A stretch of 64,000 nucleotides of DNA, taken from the NCBI RefSeq assembly GCF_050908995.1, contig NC_135127.1, positions 10,186,001 through 10,250,000 on the forward strand. The letters are read 5' to 3'. The DNA is from Andrena cerasifolii. Taxonomy: Eukaryota > Arthropoda > Insecta > Hymenoptera > Andrenidae. The notes under the pieces were generated by a model. The model saw only the letters and a list, made by a program, of their open reading frames with translations. It was not told the DNA's origin and made no database searches. A program made the position numbers and the translations under genes. Position 1 is the first letter of the stretch, and every line of letters begins with the position of its first letter. Positions 11,301 to 23,445 of this stretch are shown one piece after another.

Positions 11301-14027
11301 TATTTTATTACAAATATTCGCTTATTTTAAAAGTACATATATGCAGCAATCTTCAGTAATTTTATTTATAGAAAAATTTTTAAAAAATGAACGAATGACA
11401 GCCATTCTCGCGAAAGCTGTTTTGATAAAGGCGCTGTGCGGTGAGCAAGTTTTCTCTGCGCCGGATCAGCTGAAATTAAAAAAGAACTAACACACCAACG
11501 ATTCCAGTGTACATTAAGTTCCAACTGAATCAAGATATCAATTGCTCTCTGCATTTTCACCCTTCCCCCGAAGTAACAATATACTCTCCACCCAACGCCT
11601 CAAACTCACCCCTTGGAAGCTGATGCTGGGTCTCCGAACCACCCCAAAACCGTTTAGACATTTTCAATCACACCACTCTAACCTACCACCAACCCTTTCC
11701 TCCCAGATTTTCGGCCACCCCGTTCGCCTTTTAATTTCCGAAACAGCCGGCGTTCCAGGATCAGCGTCCAGCCTATCATGACGGGGCGTGACGTCAGAGG
11801 CAGCGAAGAAGAGAAACGGGGGACACGGGACAGACAAACAAACAAAGGGGGAAGACGACGGAGACAGAGAGAGAGAGAGAGAGGAGAGTGGAGGAGACCC
11901 GAAACGAGCCGACCATTACCGCTAGTTATGGCAACTCCGTGACTGGTCAATATTTGTTCGTTCACCTGCCCTGCACCGGGCACACGTTCGCGTGCATCCT
12001 CTGCTCCGTCAGGGCGGTGTTGGTCTTGTCCAGTATCACGTGCACCGAACGTGGAGCGCGAGCTGCGCGCCTCGTGGTCAATTGTTCCACTCCCAGAGAC
12101 ATGATTTACCGTGGATGTCCACGAGCTTGGGTATAAATGCACGAGTGTTGACAAATAGTATTCTCATCCCCCGTCCGCGGCCCTGGGCTGTGCTGTTTAA
12201 ATATACGAAACAGAGGCGAGCTCTCGTGGTGGGACAAGGAGTCAGGCCGCGAAGGGATAAGCGCGAACGAAGGGGCTGGCCGTGTCTCGAATATCAATTC
12301 GTGCCTGATACGTGGACGCGTCGGTTTTTCCATGCTCCGCAAGGCAAACACAGGGGCGTTCGTGTCCCGATGGCGGAAGAAGGATTATCAAAGGTGCACG
12401 GACGCGTGGAGGCTGGTTCTGCCGAGGAGGATCGCAGTCAGGCTCCGCTGGGCCTCTAAGTTTGTAGGAGAAAATGGAATAACAGAAGGGTGTAGAATAT
12501 TTTGAATGTCCCTGAGGTTACAAGAATTCGCTCGAAACTAATTCGCTTCCCATGGATAATACAGGGGTACATACTTTGGAAGAAATGTAAGCTAGAAGTC
12601 ACTTTATCTTCACATAGAGAAGCACAGTATCTAGAATTATCCTGCATGTCCAATCTTAATATATAGGTAAAGCAGAAGGTGTTTGTTAATCCAGATGAAT
12701 GTGACTATTTTCACAAAAAATAAATAAGAAAAAAATTGTAATCAAAATCGGAAGTTAAATATCCGGCGGAAGCAAGTAGTAAAGCTAGTCTCTCATAGAA
12801 AATCTCCAGTAGGCAGAGCTGATGAGGTAGATTCTTACTGTACCTAAGATGCACTGTGTCAGTCATCCCTGAATATACTGTTCTGGGATTTCTGGACACT
12901 GTCTACAAGGTACCACAAAAAATCGGATCCATGATCACTATATGTACAACTGATATGCAGCTCTCCAAGAACCCCCGGTTATATAAAAAAAAAACAATTC
13001 GCATTACTCGCTAAACACTCGTGCCCATACTCGAAGAATCAGGCCGCACACGCCTCTTGCCATATTTTACAAACACGGGTCGCGGATTGCTCGCGACCCT
13101 GCCACGGTCGTTGCACGGCTTTCCGCGCTATTTTTCATGCCTCGCACGCCCACAGATACCGATCTCTAACTTTTACGTAGCAGCTGTCCGACTGTCGCTG
13201 TATATACCTCCGCCAGCACGCCCCGTATTTATAATCTCCGTGGGAAATTATGCGCCGTTGCACGTTTCGTCCCGCGGTGCATGCTAGGCGGAAGTTCGAT
13301 ACGCCGTTAACGCGCGTCAGGAACACGCATACAGCGGCGGTCATTCGCGGTAGTTTGGCCGTCAGAAAAGTTGGAAGCGGTCCCCAGAGGGTACACCGGT
13401 GGCCCCGGGATCGGTAATTTCCTCGATGCCCGTCTATTAAAACGTATCCAAACGGCCGGCCAGCCGAACCGTCCCGTTTCGATATTGTTGCGAGAGACCT
13501 GCGTACCTAGGAGAGTACACGTCTAATAATTGACCGCTTCCTGCCGGGTCGTCCACGGTAACCGGCGCGCATCCGGCCAGCCGCAGGAGGATTTTCGCCC
13601 GCGAGTGAGCGCGAAACGAAAATTACACGTTCCTTTCCCGTCGTTCTTCCCAGGACTCCCTCCACGCCCGACCCCTCGCCGACTCGTCGCGCGCACCGCT
13701 AATTCTAACGAGACAGCGGGGCGATCCTTCATTTCACGTTCGCGCGGACGTCGCCCGAAGATGCATCGGAGGTACGGTGTAATTTGTCAGGGAGCACGCC
13801 GAATGTAATGGCGGCACGCCACGAAGACGTACGACCGTGATTAGGGGCAAACAATTACGATTACGCGATCAGAGCTCTCGTCCCTGCTTGATAAATCGGG
13901 GGGCCTCAGCCGTGATTTCTTTTTCACGGGGGATCGGTGCCTCGTGGACTGTTCACCTCGGGCAACTACGGCAAATCTTCCTCATCTTTTCAGCTTCACG
14001 CTATCGAGTCGCGATTCTGTCTGTCGC
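8301..14027. other. Non-coding; no gene seen
   Basis: AT-rich to about 9050, then CpG-rich blocks (9060-9560, 9950-10400, 11700-12450, 13030-13980) separated by AT-rich ones. TGACGTCA occurs at 9325-9332 and 11789-11796. The 160-codon frame at 9065-9547 has no recognisable domain and becomes Gly-rich. No terminal repeats were found. Confidence 0.45.
11865..11883. repeat. (GA)n tract
   Basis: A short GA dinucleotide run within a longer purine-rich stretch (about 11800-11900). Confidence 0.9.
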
Positions 14028-14031
14028 TTAA

Positions 14032-14743
14032 GAGGGTAGTGGACTATTGGATACGTAAAATCGTTAGTTTCGTTGACGCTAAATTACTTTGATACCAAAC
14101 AATCGTTATAGTTGTGCTTTTGACAATCTATTGTGGGCATGTTTGCGAGTATTTACAACAAAAAAATCGTCGGAATGTATAAAATTGTCGAAGTTATTAA
14201 TCGTTAAAGATAGTCCTGTACATCGATTCAGGTGAACCAATCATCTGAAAGCAAAATGCTTTGAGGTGATTATTCTATACAGAAATATCTACAGTGCGGA
14301 AACTTACCGATGAATTTGAAGAAAAATTGTGGAAGTTGCACACTAATCAATTTTTAATCACATTTTTACGGGAAAAATCGTCTTTAATCAGGTATAAAAT
14401 GTTTTACAAACATCCAATATTGATGCGCAATTTCTACGCGATAGAGAATGGAATTCTACAGCTCCATTTAAAATTTTAAGTGAAAATATTCACTCGTTCA
14501 AGAGTTATGATGTACACCGTTTCTGAAAATGGTGTTTCGAGAAAACCGGCTTCAAAGTTCGGGGTGTTACCTTTATCGCGCGGTTACTCGGCGGTACACT
14601 GTGTTACGTTCGCTGCTATAACTTCGACAATTATTTGATTTTTTTCACGAACATTTTGTTTAATATGTTCGTAAAGGATAAGACTTTCAGAAACAGTAAA
14701 ATAAAAAATGTCGATGTTTTTAAGCTGAAATAGTCCACTACCC
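14032..14743. mobile_element. TTAA-flanked, piggyBac-like non-autonomous element (712 bp)
   Basis: The element is bounded by TTAA at 14028-14031 and 14744-14747. The ends are inverted: GAGGGTAGTGGACTATT at the left and GGGTAGTGGACTATTTC at the right, read inward. TTAA target duplication is the hallmark of piggyBac. No transposase frame is visible. The interior is AT-rich with short runs containing Cs and Gs. Two extra bases at the left end distinguish the two termini. Another TTAA-targeting MITE family cannot be excluded. Confidence 0.75.
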
Positions 14744-14747
14744 TTAA

Positions 14748-16375
14748 TGCTTCTTAAACATAATCGTCCCCGCCTTCCCAGCGAACTTTCCGTTCGTTAT
14801 CCACGACCAGCCCACCGAAGCACGCTCCTTTCGTCCCGAATTCGGCGTCTTCGGGGGCCCGCAAGATCGGAGCGCCGCGGAAGAAGAGAAAGAGAGGCGT
14901 CCGGTCAAAAAGCCACTCAGCCATTCGGTGTTTGCGTGGGCGCGAGCGCCCGCTCGCTCGCGAACGATTTAAGCCCAAGTAATCCGGCTTAAAGCTCGAG
15001 TTAACGTGCAGGCCCGTCGCGAAAGCCACGAGGGCCCAGGCGCTTAAAGAGATTTCGAGTCGTTAGTCGAGTTACGGAACGGCGGGGGGCGGCTGGGGGC
15101 GGTAGGGGTTGGTGCGCGCCGCGAAAACGACGGAAGGAGGGCCAGGCACGAAAAAGGAAACTGGTCTGAGGTGGGGTGCAGAAAGAGGTAAAGCGAGAGG
15201 AGAGAAGGGTGCTGGTGGATGTGGGAAGCGGGAAGAAGAATATCGACCTCACGAGGTACGTCCACCGTCGAAAACTCCTGTAATTAACGAACTTTTCGCC
15301 GGTTTTCCACTTCACGTCTTGCACCGCGGCTCCCCGGGCCCCCACCTTCCTACCCCTCACTTCCGCTGGCACCCTCCAGAAGCGGGTTTTGTTTGGCAAA
15401 CTGCAATTTTTCTAAACGATCAAAGTGCTCGCCGCCCCCTCTGTCCCTCCCCAATGCCCGCAGACGACCGGCCGTCTCTCTTTCCCGTTTCACCGCGGGC
15501 GAGGCCGGAAGTCCCCTCGTAAAAATTGCATCGCCATTGTTTGAAGAGGTCGGGAAGAAGCGGGATGAAAGGTAAGATCGTTTCCTTCGGACGAGCGGCG
15601 ACGAAGGGGGCGGGATAGCGGCGGGGGAACGTCATTAGCGGCCGCGCACCGTTTCGCGGTGAAACTTGGAAGCAATGAACCGCCGCGGCTTAATGAATCG
15701 AGCGTAATTGCTCGAGAGCTTGACATTTCGTCGCGAGCCTGCCGGGCCCCGCTTTCTGCTCCGCTAATAACTCTCGGCGAACTTCCGCTCGCCGGTTGCG
15801 CGTCGCGGTTGCCGCGCGAAAATTGGACCGCTTCTTGGCTCGGATCGATCCCGGCAACGATGAACGATACCCCGTTGCAGAGGAGGCAGTCGCGGGTGGA
15901 GGGGGTCTGATTTGTTGAATAGTGGAGGGACGACGACTTTCGACGTGACAGGTTGAGTGGGAGGATCGCGTGTCAAGATGGGGTTGAAGATATCGCTAGG
16001 GATATTTCGGGGCGGCGGGATGTGTTGGGGTATGAGTACGCTGTCAGTGCGTTGGAATGTTTATTGCTAATTTGTAGGATGGAGGCAGGTGAGCAGAGAG
16101 TGGCTACGAAGGATAAGCATTTTAATAATCCTTCGTAAATCCAATTAAACAACTCGAGGCGTCGTCGAGTCGCAATAGGGGTAGCTCTAGAACTCTAGAC
16201 GCTATTACTCGCTGGCTTACGTCACGCAGTGTTTGCGAATGATTATGCGCCGAACCGTACTACGAATTATGCACGTCTTGGGCTTTCTTTGCCTCTGAAA
16301 TTCGCGACGTGTGTTACTTCGACGCTGTTAATTCGCAGAGCAGTAGAGTCTCGTTATTAACCCTATAGGTAGTAG
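14748..16375. other. Non-coding, GC-rich; no gene seen
   Basis: CpG-rich sequence, with a GGGGCGG-type G-rich stretch at 15075-15120 and a purine-rich stretch at 15130-15240. Long frames occur on both strands, as expected from composition, with no domains. Confidence 0.45.
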
Positions 16376-16383
16376 CTCACTAG

Positions 16384-16795
16384 CAGGGCTTGATCCTTGC
16401 ATACCTTCGAGTGTATACATATACATATGTACAAATGTGTACGTAATATATATTTGCTTACTTATTTATAATAATTTTTAAACAATTTGGTTACACAGAG
16501 TAATCTATAGTTGTAATATGTGGTGATTTCATTTACTGTAAAATTCTGTACAATCGTTACAAGAATCGGTTCTATAACCGCTTTGTAACTTATATAGAAC
16601 CTAAGAAATAAAAGGTATAGAACCTAAAAAATAAAAGTTATAGAGCTATATAGGAACCGTAACTTATACTTATATAGTCTGATATTTAGGTTCTTTATAA
16701 CGGTTATTCCGAATAAAGGTTCCGAATAACTCTTTCAGTCAGAACCTTTATATAACAGTTTGAAACAGTTATTTTCGAAACCTATTCAAGCCCTG
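16384..16795. mobile_element. hAT-type MITE (412 bp) with perfect 8-bp target duplication
   Basis: The terminal inverted repeats are CAGGGCTTGA at the left and TCAAGCCCTG at the right. The 8-bp target duplication CTCACTAG is perfect (16376-16383 and 16796-16803). Eight-base duplications and CAGGG ends are typical of hAT elements. The interior is AT-rich with repeated AGAACCTA and TATATAG motifs in both orientations, giving strong fold-back potential. There is no transposase frame. The intact duplication suggests a fairly recent insertion. Confidence 0.88.
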
Positions 16796-19142
16796 CTCAC
16801 TAGCACGCTGCTAGGAATTGTAATGTGAAAACTTTACCTTCAGCAGTGCATGTTTGAATTTCCATATTCCTTGGTTGCAGGACATAATCGGGACGACTTA
16901 ATTTCAATCACACCGTGCAACCACGTCGAGCTAATCGAACCAATTCCAACCAGTCTCCATTACCCGGGAACACGAATTCCGAGACTATTCCACGAGCTTC
17001 CGCGCGTAGTCATGCCCACGCGAGCCACAGAGAGGCGACCATGGTCGCGCAAAGGCGACACAGGGTATCCTAAAGAAGCCAATTAAACGAAAATCGAGGC
17101 CCGCCTCCGAACAGAGGAGGAAAAAGAATCAAATATTTCGTTTGCCCCGACGACCATCCCCCTGGGGCAGTTCTTCTTTGGCGAGGGTCAGAAAGGGTCT
17201 GGCGCTCGTCGGCCATGTTGAAAGTGACTATCTTACGAGGGCGTTAGCGCATGTTTGACTTGTCAAAGAGCTTTTCCCTCTCTCCGTGCTCCTCTCTTCG
17301 GCCTGCCTTTGCGTCTCTTTAGGGGTTCTTCTTCCCGCCTCTGTCTCGTACTGTCCGACATCGACCATAGTAATTCCCTTCGCCCTCTTCCTCTTCGCCC
17401 CTCCCTTACTCTTCCGCATCTGCCTTCCACTTCGCCCTCCCTCGCCCCGTCAACCCATCACCACCCCCTAGGCAACCCTCTATTCACCCTTTCCTCGTTG
17501 TTCTCTCTTTTCCTCCGCGACACACGCGCGTCAGTCGCGGCAACACGAAGCGCCGAAATGTCGATTCCTGCTTTGCTATTCACCCACCCCCTCAGACACA
17601 CCGCCCCCTCCGACACCCTCCGCTGTTTGTCCATCACTTGTCGTCAAGACACGCGAATGTGTCGAGCTGTCGTGTAACGCGTAGAATGCATTGTCGGCGT
17701 TCCACGAGCTTCCCTTATCGGGGAACAGGAGATATGATACTATCAGCCGCGTCTGGCTGCGATGGAAAATTCAAGCGATCCACCCCCTCCCGCCCCCTGT
17801 CGCTGCTCGATTCGCGTTATCGTCTTTTGGGAGACGTTCCTTCATCGTTCCTTCATCGTTCCTGGGTCTTTCTGGCTACTCCGCGTCGCTTGGGATCGAG
17901 TGTTTTTGAAGTTCTTCCACCAAGGACACTTGAATGGTCTGTAGGGGGTTATTGATCCTTGGGGTGGTTTGACAAATCCTTTTCGTTTTCTGGCCTTACC
18001 AAGTGGATGGTTTGTAGGAGCGTCTGTACCGACGTCATTTGGTTCCTTTGGACTTTTCGAAAGGAGATCTCGTCGAATGTTTGGCGCAAAGAATTTTCTA
18101 AAGTTTCTTTTCCGGAATAGAGGATTAAATACCTACATAGTTAATAATTCTTCCACTTCAGGATAGGAAGTCCAATAGACGCTGTAATTATATTAGTACC
18201 CTCGCAACTAGGGTGCGCGTTCTTCCCCGACTCATCTCGCCCAGCAAAGTCGGATCAACGCTTGAAATCAATTCGCTGCCTCATTCGATACCTCGAGGAG
18301 TCCCTCGTTTCAATTCCCTGGGAACGCGCGAGCGTGTAAGGCCAAAGGGAAAAAAGATGACCGATCGTGATCGCGCGATGCCCGTGACAAACGCGATCGA
18401 CAAATTACGACGATAACGACGTTCTTCCGTTTCCCATTTGTATTCGGCTAGGCGCGCTCCTTCTGATTTCCGACGTTCGTTCTCCCTTCGTTGCCGACAC
18501 ACGTCGAGCAGCAGAACGCCGACCTTTCTTCGCCTCTATTTCTGCCTTTCCCCGAGCGTGCCGCCGGAGAAAGGAAGACAGAGGGAACGCGCGCGAAAGC
18601 AAAGCAGCAGAGGACGATATATCTCGGGTTCTGGAAAACGGCCGCTTGTCTCCGTTTCTCCGGCTCCACGGCCACCGGGGGCGTTCGCTATCGAAAGGGG
18701 CAACAGGGGGCGGTTTCGTTGCGTCGATTTATCGTTTAATAAAAGGTGATGCATGGCCTACGATGCGGCGTTTTTATTTTCCACCGGCGAGCCGACAGCC
18801 AGACCGCGAGCTACCACTCCCTTTAATCTTCGATACTCTTGTCGTTCGACGCTCGTTAAACAGAATCGCCGCGATTTAACCCCTATCTCGGGTGGGATAG
18901 TAGGATCCTAGGGTTGCTGTTAGGCGACACAGGCAGAGGGTGTGTTTAGGAATTTCTATTGCTTACTGATTTATCATTCTTTCAGGAATTTTCGTTTACT
19001 TGGCTGCGTTGGGGAAGGTGTCGATTAAATCTTCATCTTGCAGTGCCTCTAAAGTACGTGTAGTACTTCATAGTAATTTAAACACGAGGTTGAAAGAGAA
19101 TAGTAATGAATTAGGAGTTTCATTGCGCTTGTTAACAGTGGA

Positions 19143-19205
19143 TAGGCGTGGGCAAGTAGATGAATCCAGTATGTGGTCAGACTCGCGTCAGTAGTTGAGG
19201 CTGTG
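19143..19205. repeat. Dispersed three-copy motif, copy 2
   Basis: Best match to the copy near 1231. The shared end CGCGTCAGTAGTT (CGAGTCAGTAGTT in copy 1) is nearly identical. Confidence 0.5.
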
Positions 19206-19986
19206 GACACGGTGAGACTTCGAATTTGGATACTTCGTATATTTATTGAACAGAGTATCCATAGACTCACTTAGTCCTCGTGATAACGTAATTTCAAAGT
19301 TCCTATACACATTTTATTTCGATAATAATGTCGTCACTACATGAAGTATGATCGCAATTACTAAGACAATAGTTAATCCCAACCATCAGCTTTTAATTAC
19401 GTCCTAATACTTTTGAAGTATAAATTCTTTCCCTTACTACATACTTCTCACACTTTGCAACAAGAATATTCCAACGCACACGGGTTTTCCTCCAAAATTA
19501 TTCTGCTCAAAATCAAGGGGTGCAACCCCCGGCATCAAAACACCTCGCCCATTCATACCAGCCTGTACCGCCATACATTATCAAACGCAACAGAAACATT
19601 TCCTCTGACAACGTTAAATGCACCCCACCCATCACGTCACGATTCATCAGGGATGGACTCTTTTGTCGACTGAAATTAGGTCTATCGGTAACTGGTCCCC
19701 AGTCGACATCGTGGCCAATTATTTAACCCGTCAATAACACTTGTTCCAACTATACAGGCTCGCGAAACACACCCCGCTAATCGAACGCGCGTCGAACGTT
19801 CCGCGCTGTCTACGCGTGTACACGACGATGAGTCGCGATTCTCCTCGCGCCGCGCGCCCTCTCGCTGCCCCCTATCGCCGTGTGTTTTCGATTAATATCC
19901 ACCGCCCGTCGGTCGCGCGTAATTACGAAAATGGCGGTGTGTCCTCTTCGTCGTCTTTTCCAACCCCATTGGACTCTATCCTCCCC

Positions 19987-19992
19987 CTCTCT

Positions 19993-20036
<44 letters not shown>

Positions 20037-20042
20037 GTCTCT
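19987..20042. repeat. (CT)n tract
   Basis: A dinucleotide CT run with a few interruptions (TTT near 20024, TGT near 20037). Confidence 0.95.
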
Positions 20043-22010
20043 GTCCCTCTTTCCTCTCATCCAGGGACGACTCACCCGTTCTCGATGATTAAAACCTCCA
20101 GCACGCGGGATCACGCACCCAGGTGCGTGCTCGGGAATACACGGCGATATTCCCTCTCGGCCCCGTGGCTTGCTTTATCGTTAATTATCCTGGATTAATT
20201 ACATCGATCTGGACGGCTCGACAAATATCTCGGCGCAGTCCAGCTATTGGACGAGGATTAATTTTCCTGCACAGAGTGCACTCGTTCCTGATTCTTGAGT
20301 CGCGAGGGGTGCTGACAGCTTTACGGCTTCAGGGTGGGCGGCTCCTTTTATTATGTAATTAGTTATTATTGAGTAGGTTAACTTAATCGTGTGTTTTCAA
20401 TACAATAGTAAACATCATTCTGCGTTGAAGAAGCTCTGCATTTTAACAACTGGAGTATTATTATACTTTGCAACACGGTAGCAAAGTGAAAGGTGGAGTC
20501 AGTGCAATACAGAGATGCATCTTTCTCGCGAGCTAGACCTCGTTGTCCTCTAAATATGACGAATTACTTTCTACAGACAGAGCAGAAGTTGCACGTTGCA
20601 AATTCTGTCACCAATTACATCAACCCACCACGATAGGTAGTTGATACCTCATACCTGCCAACCTCGCGAAGCAATAAGCGCCAAGCCTCTTCCGCAACTT
20701 GCTTCTACGCGGCCAGTGAATCGCGGCCGTCAAACGAGAAACATCGACGCGTCGATCGTGGAATCCCATGTCGCGAATCCTTTGTGACGCCGTCGCACGT
20801 AAATCTCGTAAGTTTCGCCGCGGGCGACAAAGAGTCAACGGCAGTCATTTATTCGGATTGCAATAACTACACGTCGGGGGCACCGGGGGTGACGGCGTGA
20901 GAGATGCACTCTCGCGGAAGCAGATGAAAAGGTTAAAGAAACGAGTAACAAGAGGGGCCGAGGGTGAGCGAGCGGGACGCATTGAAGAAACCGAGAGCGG
21001 CTGAGGGGCGAAAGGGAGTCGACGAAGACGAGAGAGAGAGAGCTCCCCACAAAGGGGGCATTCGGATCCTGCGGCTCGCGGGGGCCCCGACTTCTCTTAC
21101 TTCCACGCACCTTCAATTCTTCTTGGAGTCTCGGCGCGAGGCCGAAACGGATTTCTGAAACGGGCGGGCAGGGGGCGAGGCTTTGAACCGTGAATGTCGG
21201 GCCATTACTTAGGAACACGGCTTCGTTGTTTGCGCCTGGGCTTGGTGGAGTAGAGTGCAATTAATGGAACACGTCGTGGACTGGCGAACGCCGAGCAGCA
21301 ATTTAGAAATTGCTGAGCCATTATCAGGGTGCCTGGTATGTGCTCGTTACATGCTTGTTTGAATATTTTTATTATCGCGGATAGAAAGGTGTGATAGTAT
21401 AAAATAACAGCGCACTGCAATCTGCTTAGTGATTCAGTAAGGGTCGACGACTTCGGAGACTGACTTTCGTGGCGGATGTAAACTGTGGATGAAGGGTTCT
21501 TTATTCCGCCCCATCGAAGTTGTATGAAATATCGTTTCTACTAATCCCAGGCGAAAGGCCAGCGATCGATGGATCGATCGCCTTCAACTTGGTCACCGTT
21601 CGATGAACAAAAGCTAATGGCTTCGGTGTTGACGTAGGCAGCGGCGTTTAATGGATCGCGGCGAGCTTTGCAATGAAAACAACTGTCCAATAAAAGAGAC
21701 GGGGAGCGAAGGAAGTGAAAAGCGTGCCGCGAAGTAGGGTCCTGTATAAAGGGTGGTGAATGGAATTGCTATTAGTACGTAACGACGTGTTCGTCTGCCA
21801 TTAGCTGGAACACCTTCGATCCCGCTCGCTACTTTGCGCACCCCCTTTAAATAATATTTCCAGATAATCTGGTTGTCGCTTGGACGCCCTCAAAATATGT
21901 TTGACCGTGCAATCTGATCTTCTTTGATACTCTGGTTCTTGATTATATTGGAGTTTAATAGCGGGCCACCCAATTTACTTGTTCTTTAAATTCTTTGCAT
22001 TCGGATTGGA

Positions 22011-22115
22011 TTCGATATCCTATTTTTCCAATTAGAGGCGCCTTTATGTAGTGGTGCATGGAACTGGGACAAGTTATATCGTGGAAACGATTCCAGGCAA
22101 AATTCGATGGTTTCT
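22011..22115. repeat. Diverged direct duplication, copy A
   Basis: It aligns with 23341-23445 over about 105 bp, in the same orientation. Shared blocks include CGATATCCT, TTTCCAATT, GAGG.G.CTTTATG, AGTGG and AATGGTTTC or its near match. I estimate roughly 75 per cent identity by eye. There is no terminal structure. Confidence 0.65.
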
Positions 22116-23340
22116 CATGTGCTCCACTTTCTGTGTTTATCCTTGTACATTTATACGTATGTATGGCAGCTGCACTTTTTTGTAGGCAAGACTACTTGGG
22201 TACTTCTGAGACAGTAATCACCGCGATTTCGCATTCGTTACTCTGAAGTTGTTAGATCGAAACATATTAGGTGCAATTTAATGGAATCTGCACTTTAATC
22301 ACGTAATTACATTGGAAAGAATATATATATTCAGAACAAACTTGTTTCTTCCACGAGCTCCATTGCACAACGATTTCAACTGAGTGCCTACGACTTTCGA
22401 ATTTCCAAAACCAGCGCCCAAGTGGCCAATCAAAAATACTGAAAACCCACAGAAAATCATCAAATCTATACTGGTTCCTTCACGATCACCTGAAACTGCA
22501 TCTCGAATCAGTGCACGTCAGACAACATTCCCACACCCACTAAACAAAATGGAAGCTTCATTACGTATTACAAAAAATTCGAGTTCGAACCAGGGAAGCC
22601 GAACGTTTTCGTTAAGCGATGCAATCTAATCTGAGGCAGGCATAAAACGCTATCGTAGGGGATGTTGGAGGCGCGAGAAACTTTCGATCGTCGAAAGCAA
22701 GGCGACACGGAACTTTTACGAGCATAATCGCGAAATTAGAGAACGCCTGGCCTCTATTATGGCGTTACCGCGACTATCTTACGCGGGACGTCGCGATCTT
22801 CAACATTCTCAGACTTCCTCGTTCACCGCTGGGAAACGAGCGACTTTTATGGCCGAGTCTTTATCGCGCGTCTCCCAGCCAAATGACATTTATCGTTTTT
22901 AATCTAGCCAGAGACTTATTACTCGTCGCACGTTACTTCACGGGCCATCATCGCTGGCCAACTATTCCCGATAACGAAGATATTCGTGCACGTCTGAATT
23001 CCTCGTTTGCGCTTAAACCCTTAAGGGGCTAACCCTCGTCGACCATGAAGGCAGGGCTCTTCGCTGATGCTTAATATGGGATAACAGCGGGGCAATTTGC
23101 AAATCAAATTTAGCGATATTTATTGACGTTGGTACAAAGTTAGCGCTGCGCAAAATGCAGTGAAGCTACTGTGGGTGTGTTAGGATTTAATTAGGAAACA
23201 ATTCCTTAGGGTGGGAGATTATTTGTACTTGGCCACTCAGGGTGCGAAGTTTCACCAACTTTGAGAAATTAGTAGCGAACATGTGAGAAGTTTTTGTAAG
23301 TCGATTTTCCTTATTTCAATTCAGATTTTCTATACTTGGA

Positions 23341-23445
23341 ATCGATATCCTTGTTTCCAATTGGAGGTGTCTTTATGCAGTGGCTCAGGGAATTGGGATT
23401 GAGTGTATCTTGGAAATTATTGCAAGCAGAATTCAATGGTTTCGT
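23341..23445. repeat. Diverged direct duplication, copy B
   Basis: Partner of 22011-22115, 1.33 kb away. The similarity fades in both flanks, so this is an old local duplication or two conserved relics of a larger one. Confidence 0.65.

Larger units (their letters stand above)
16804..22010. other. Non-coding; no gene seen
   Basis: Contains a pyrimidine-rich stretch (17270-17520), a triple CGTTCCTTCAT-type repeat near 17836-17863, the (CT)n tract, and a 20-bp palindrome GCGATCGAT-GG-ATCGATCGC at 21562-21581. Frames are short and unrecognised. Confidence 0.45.

Noticed and set aside
22575..22600. GGTTCGAACTC on the minus strand as a tRNA B box
   Set aside because: No A box, acceptor stem or anticodon arm at the right distance.
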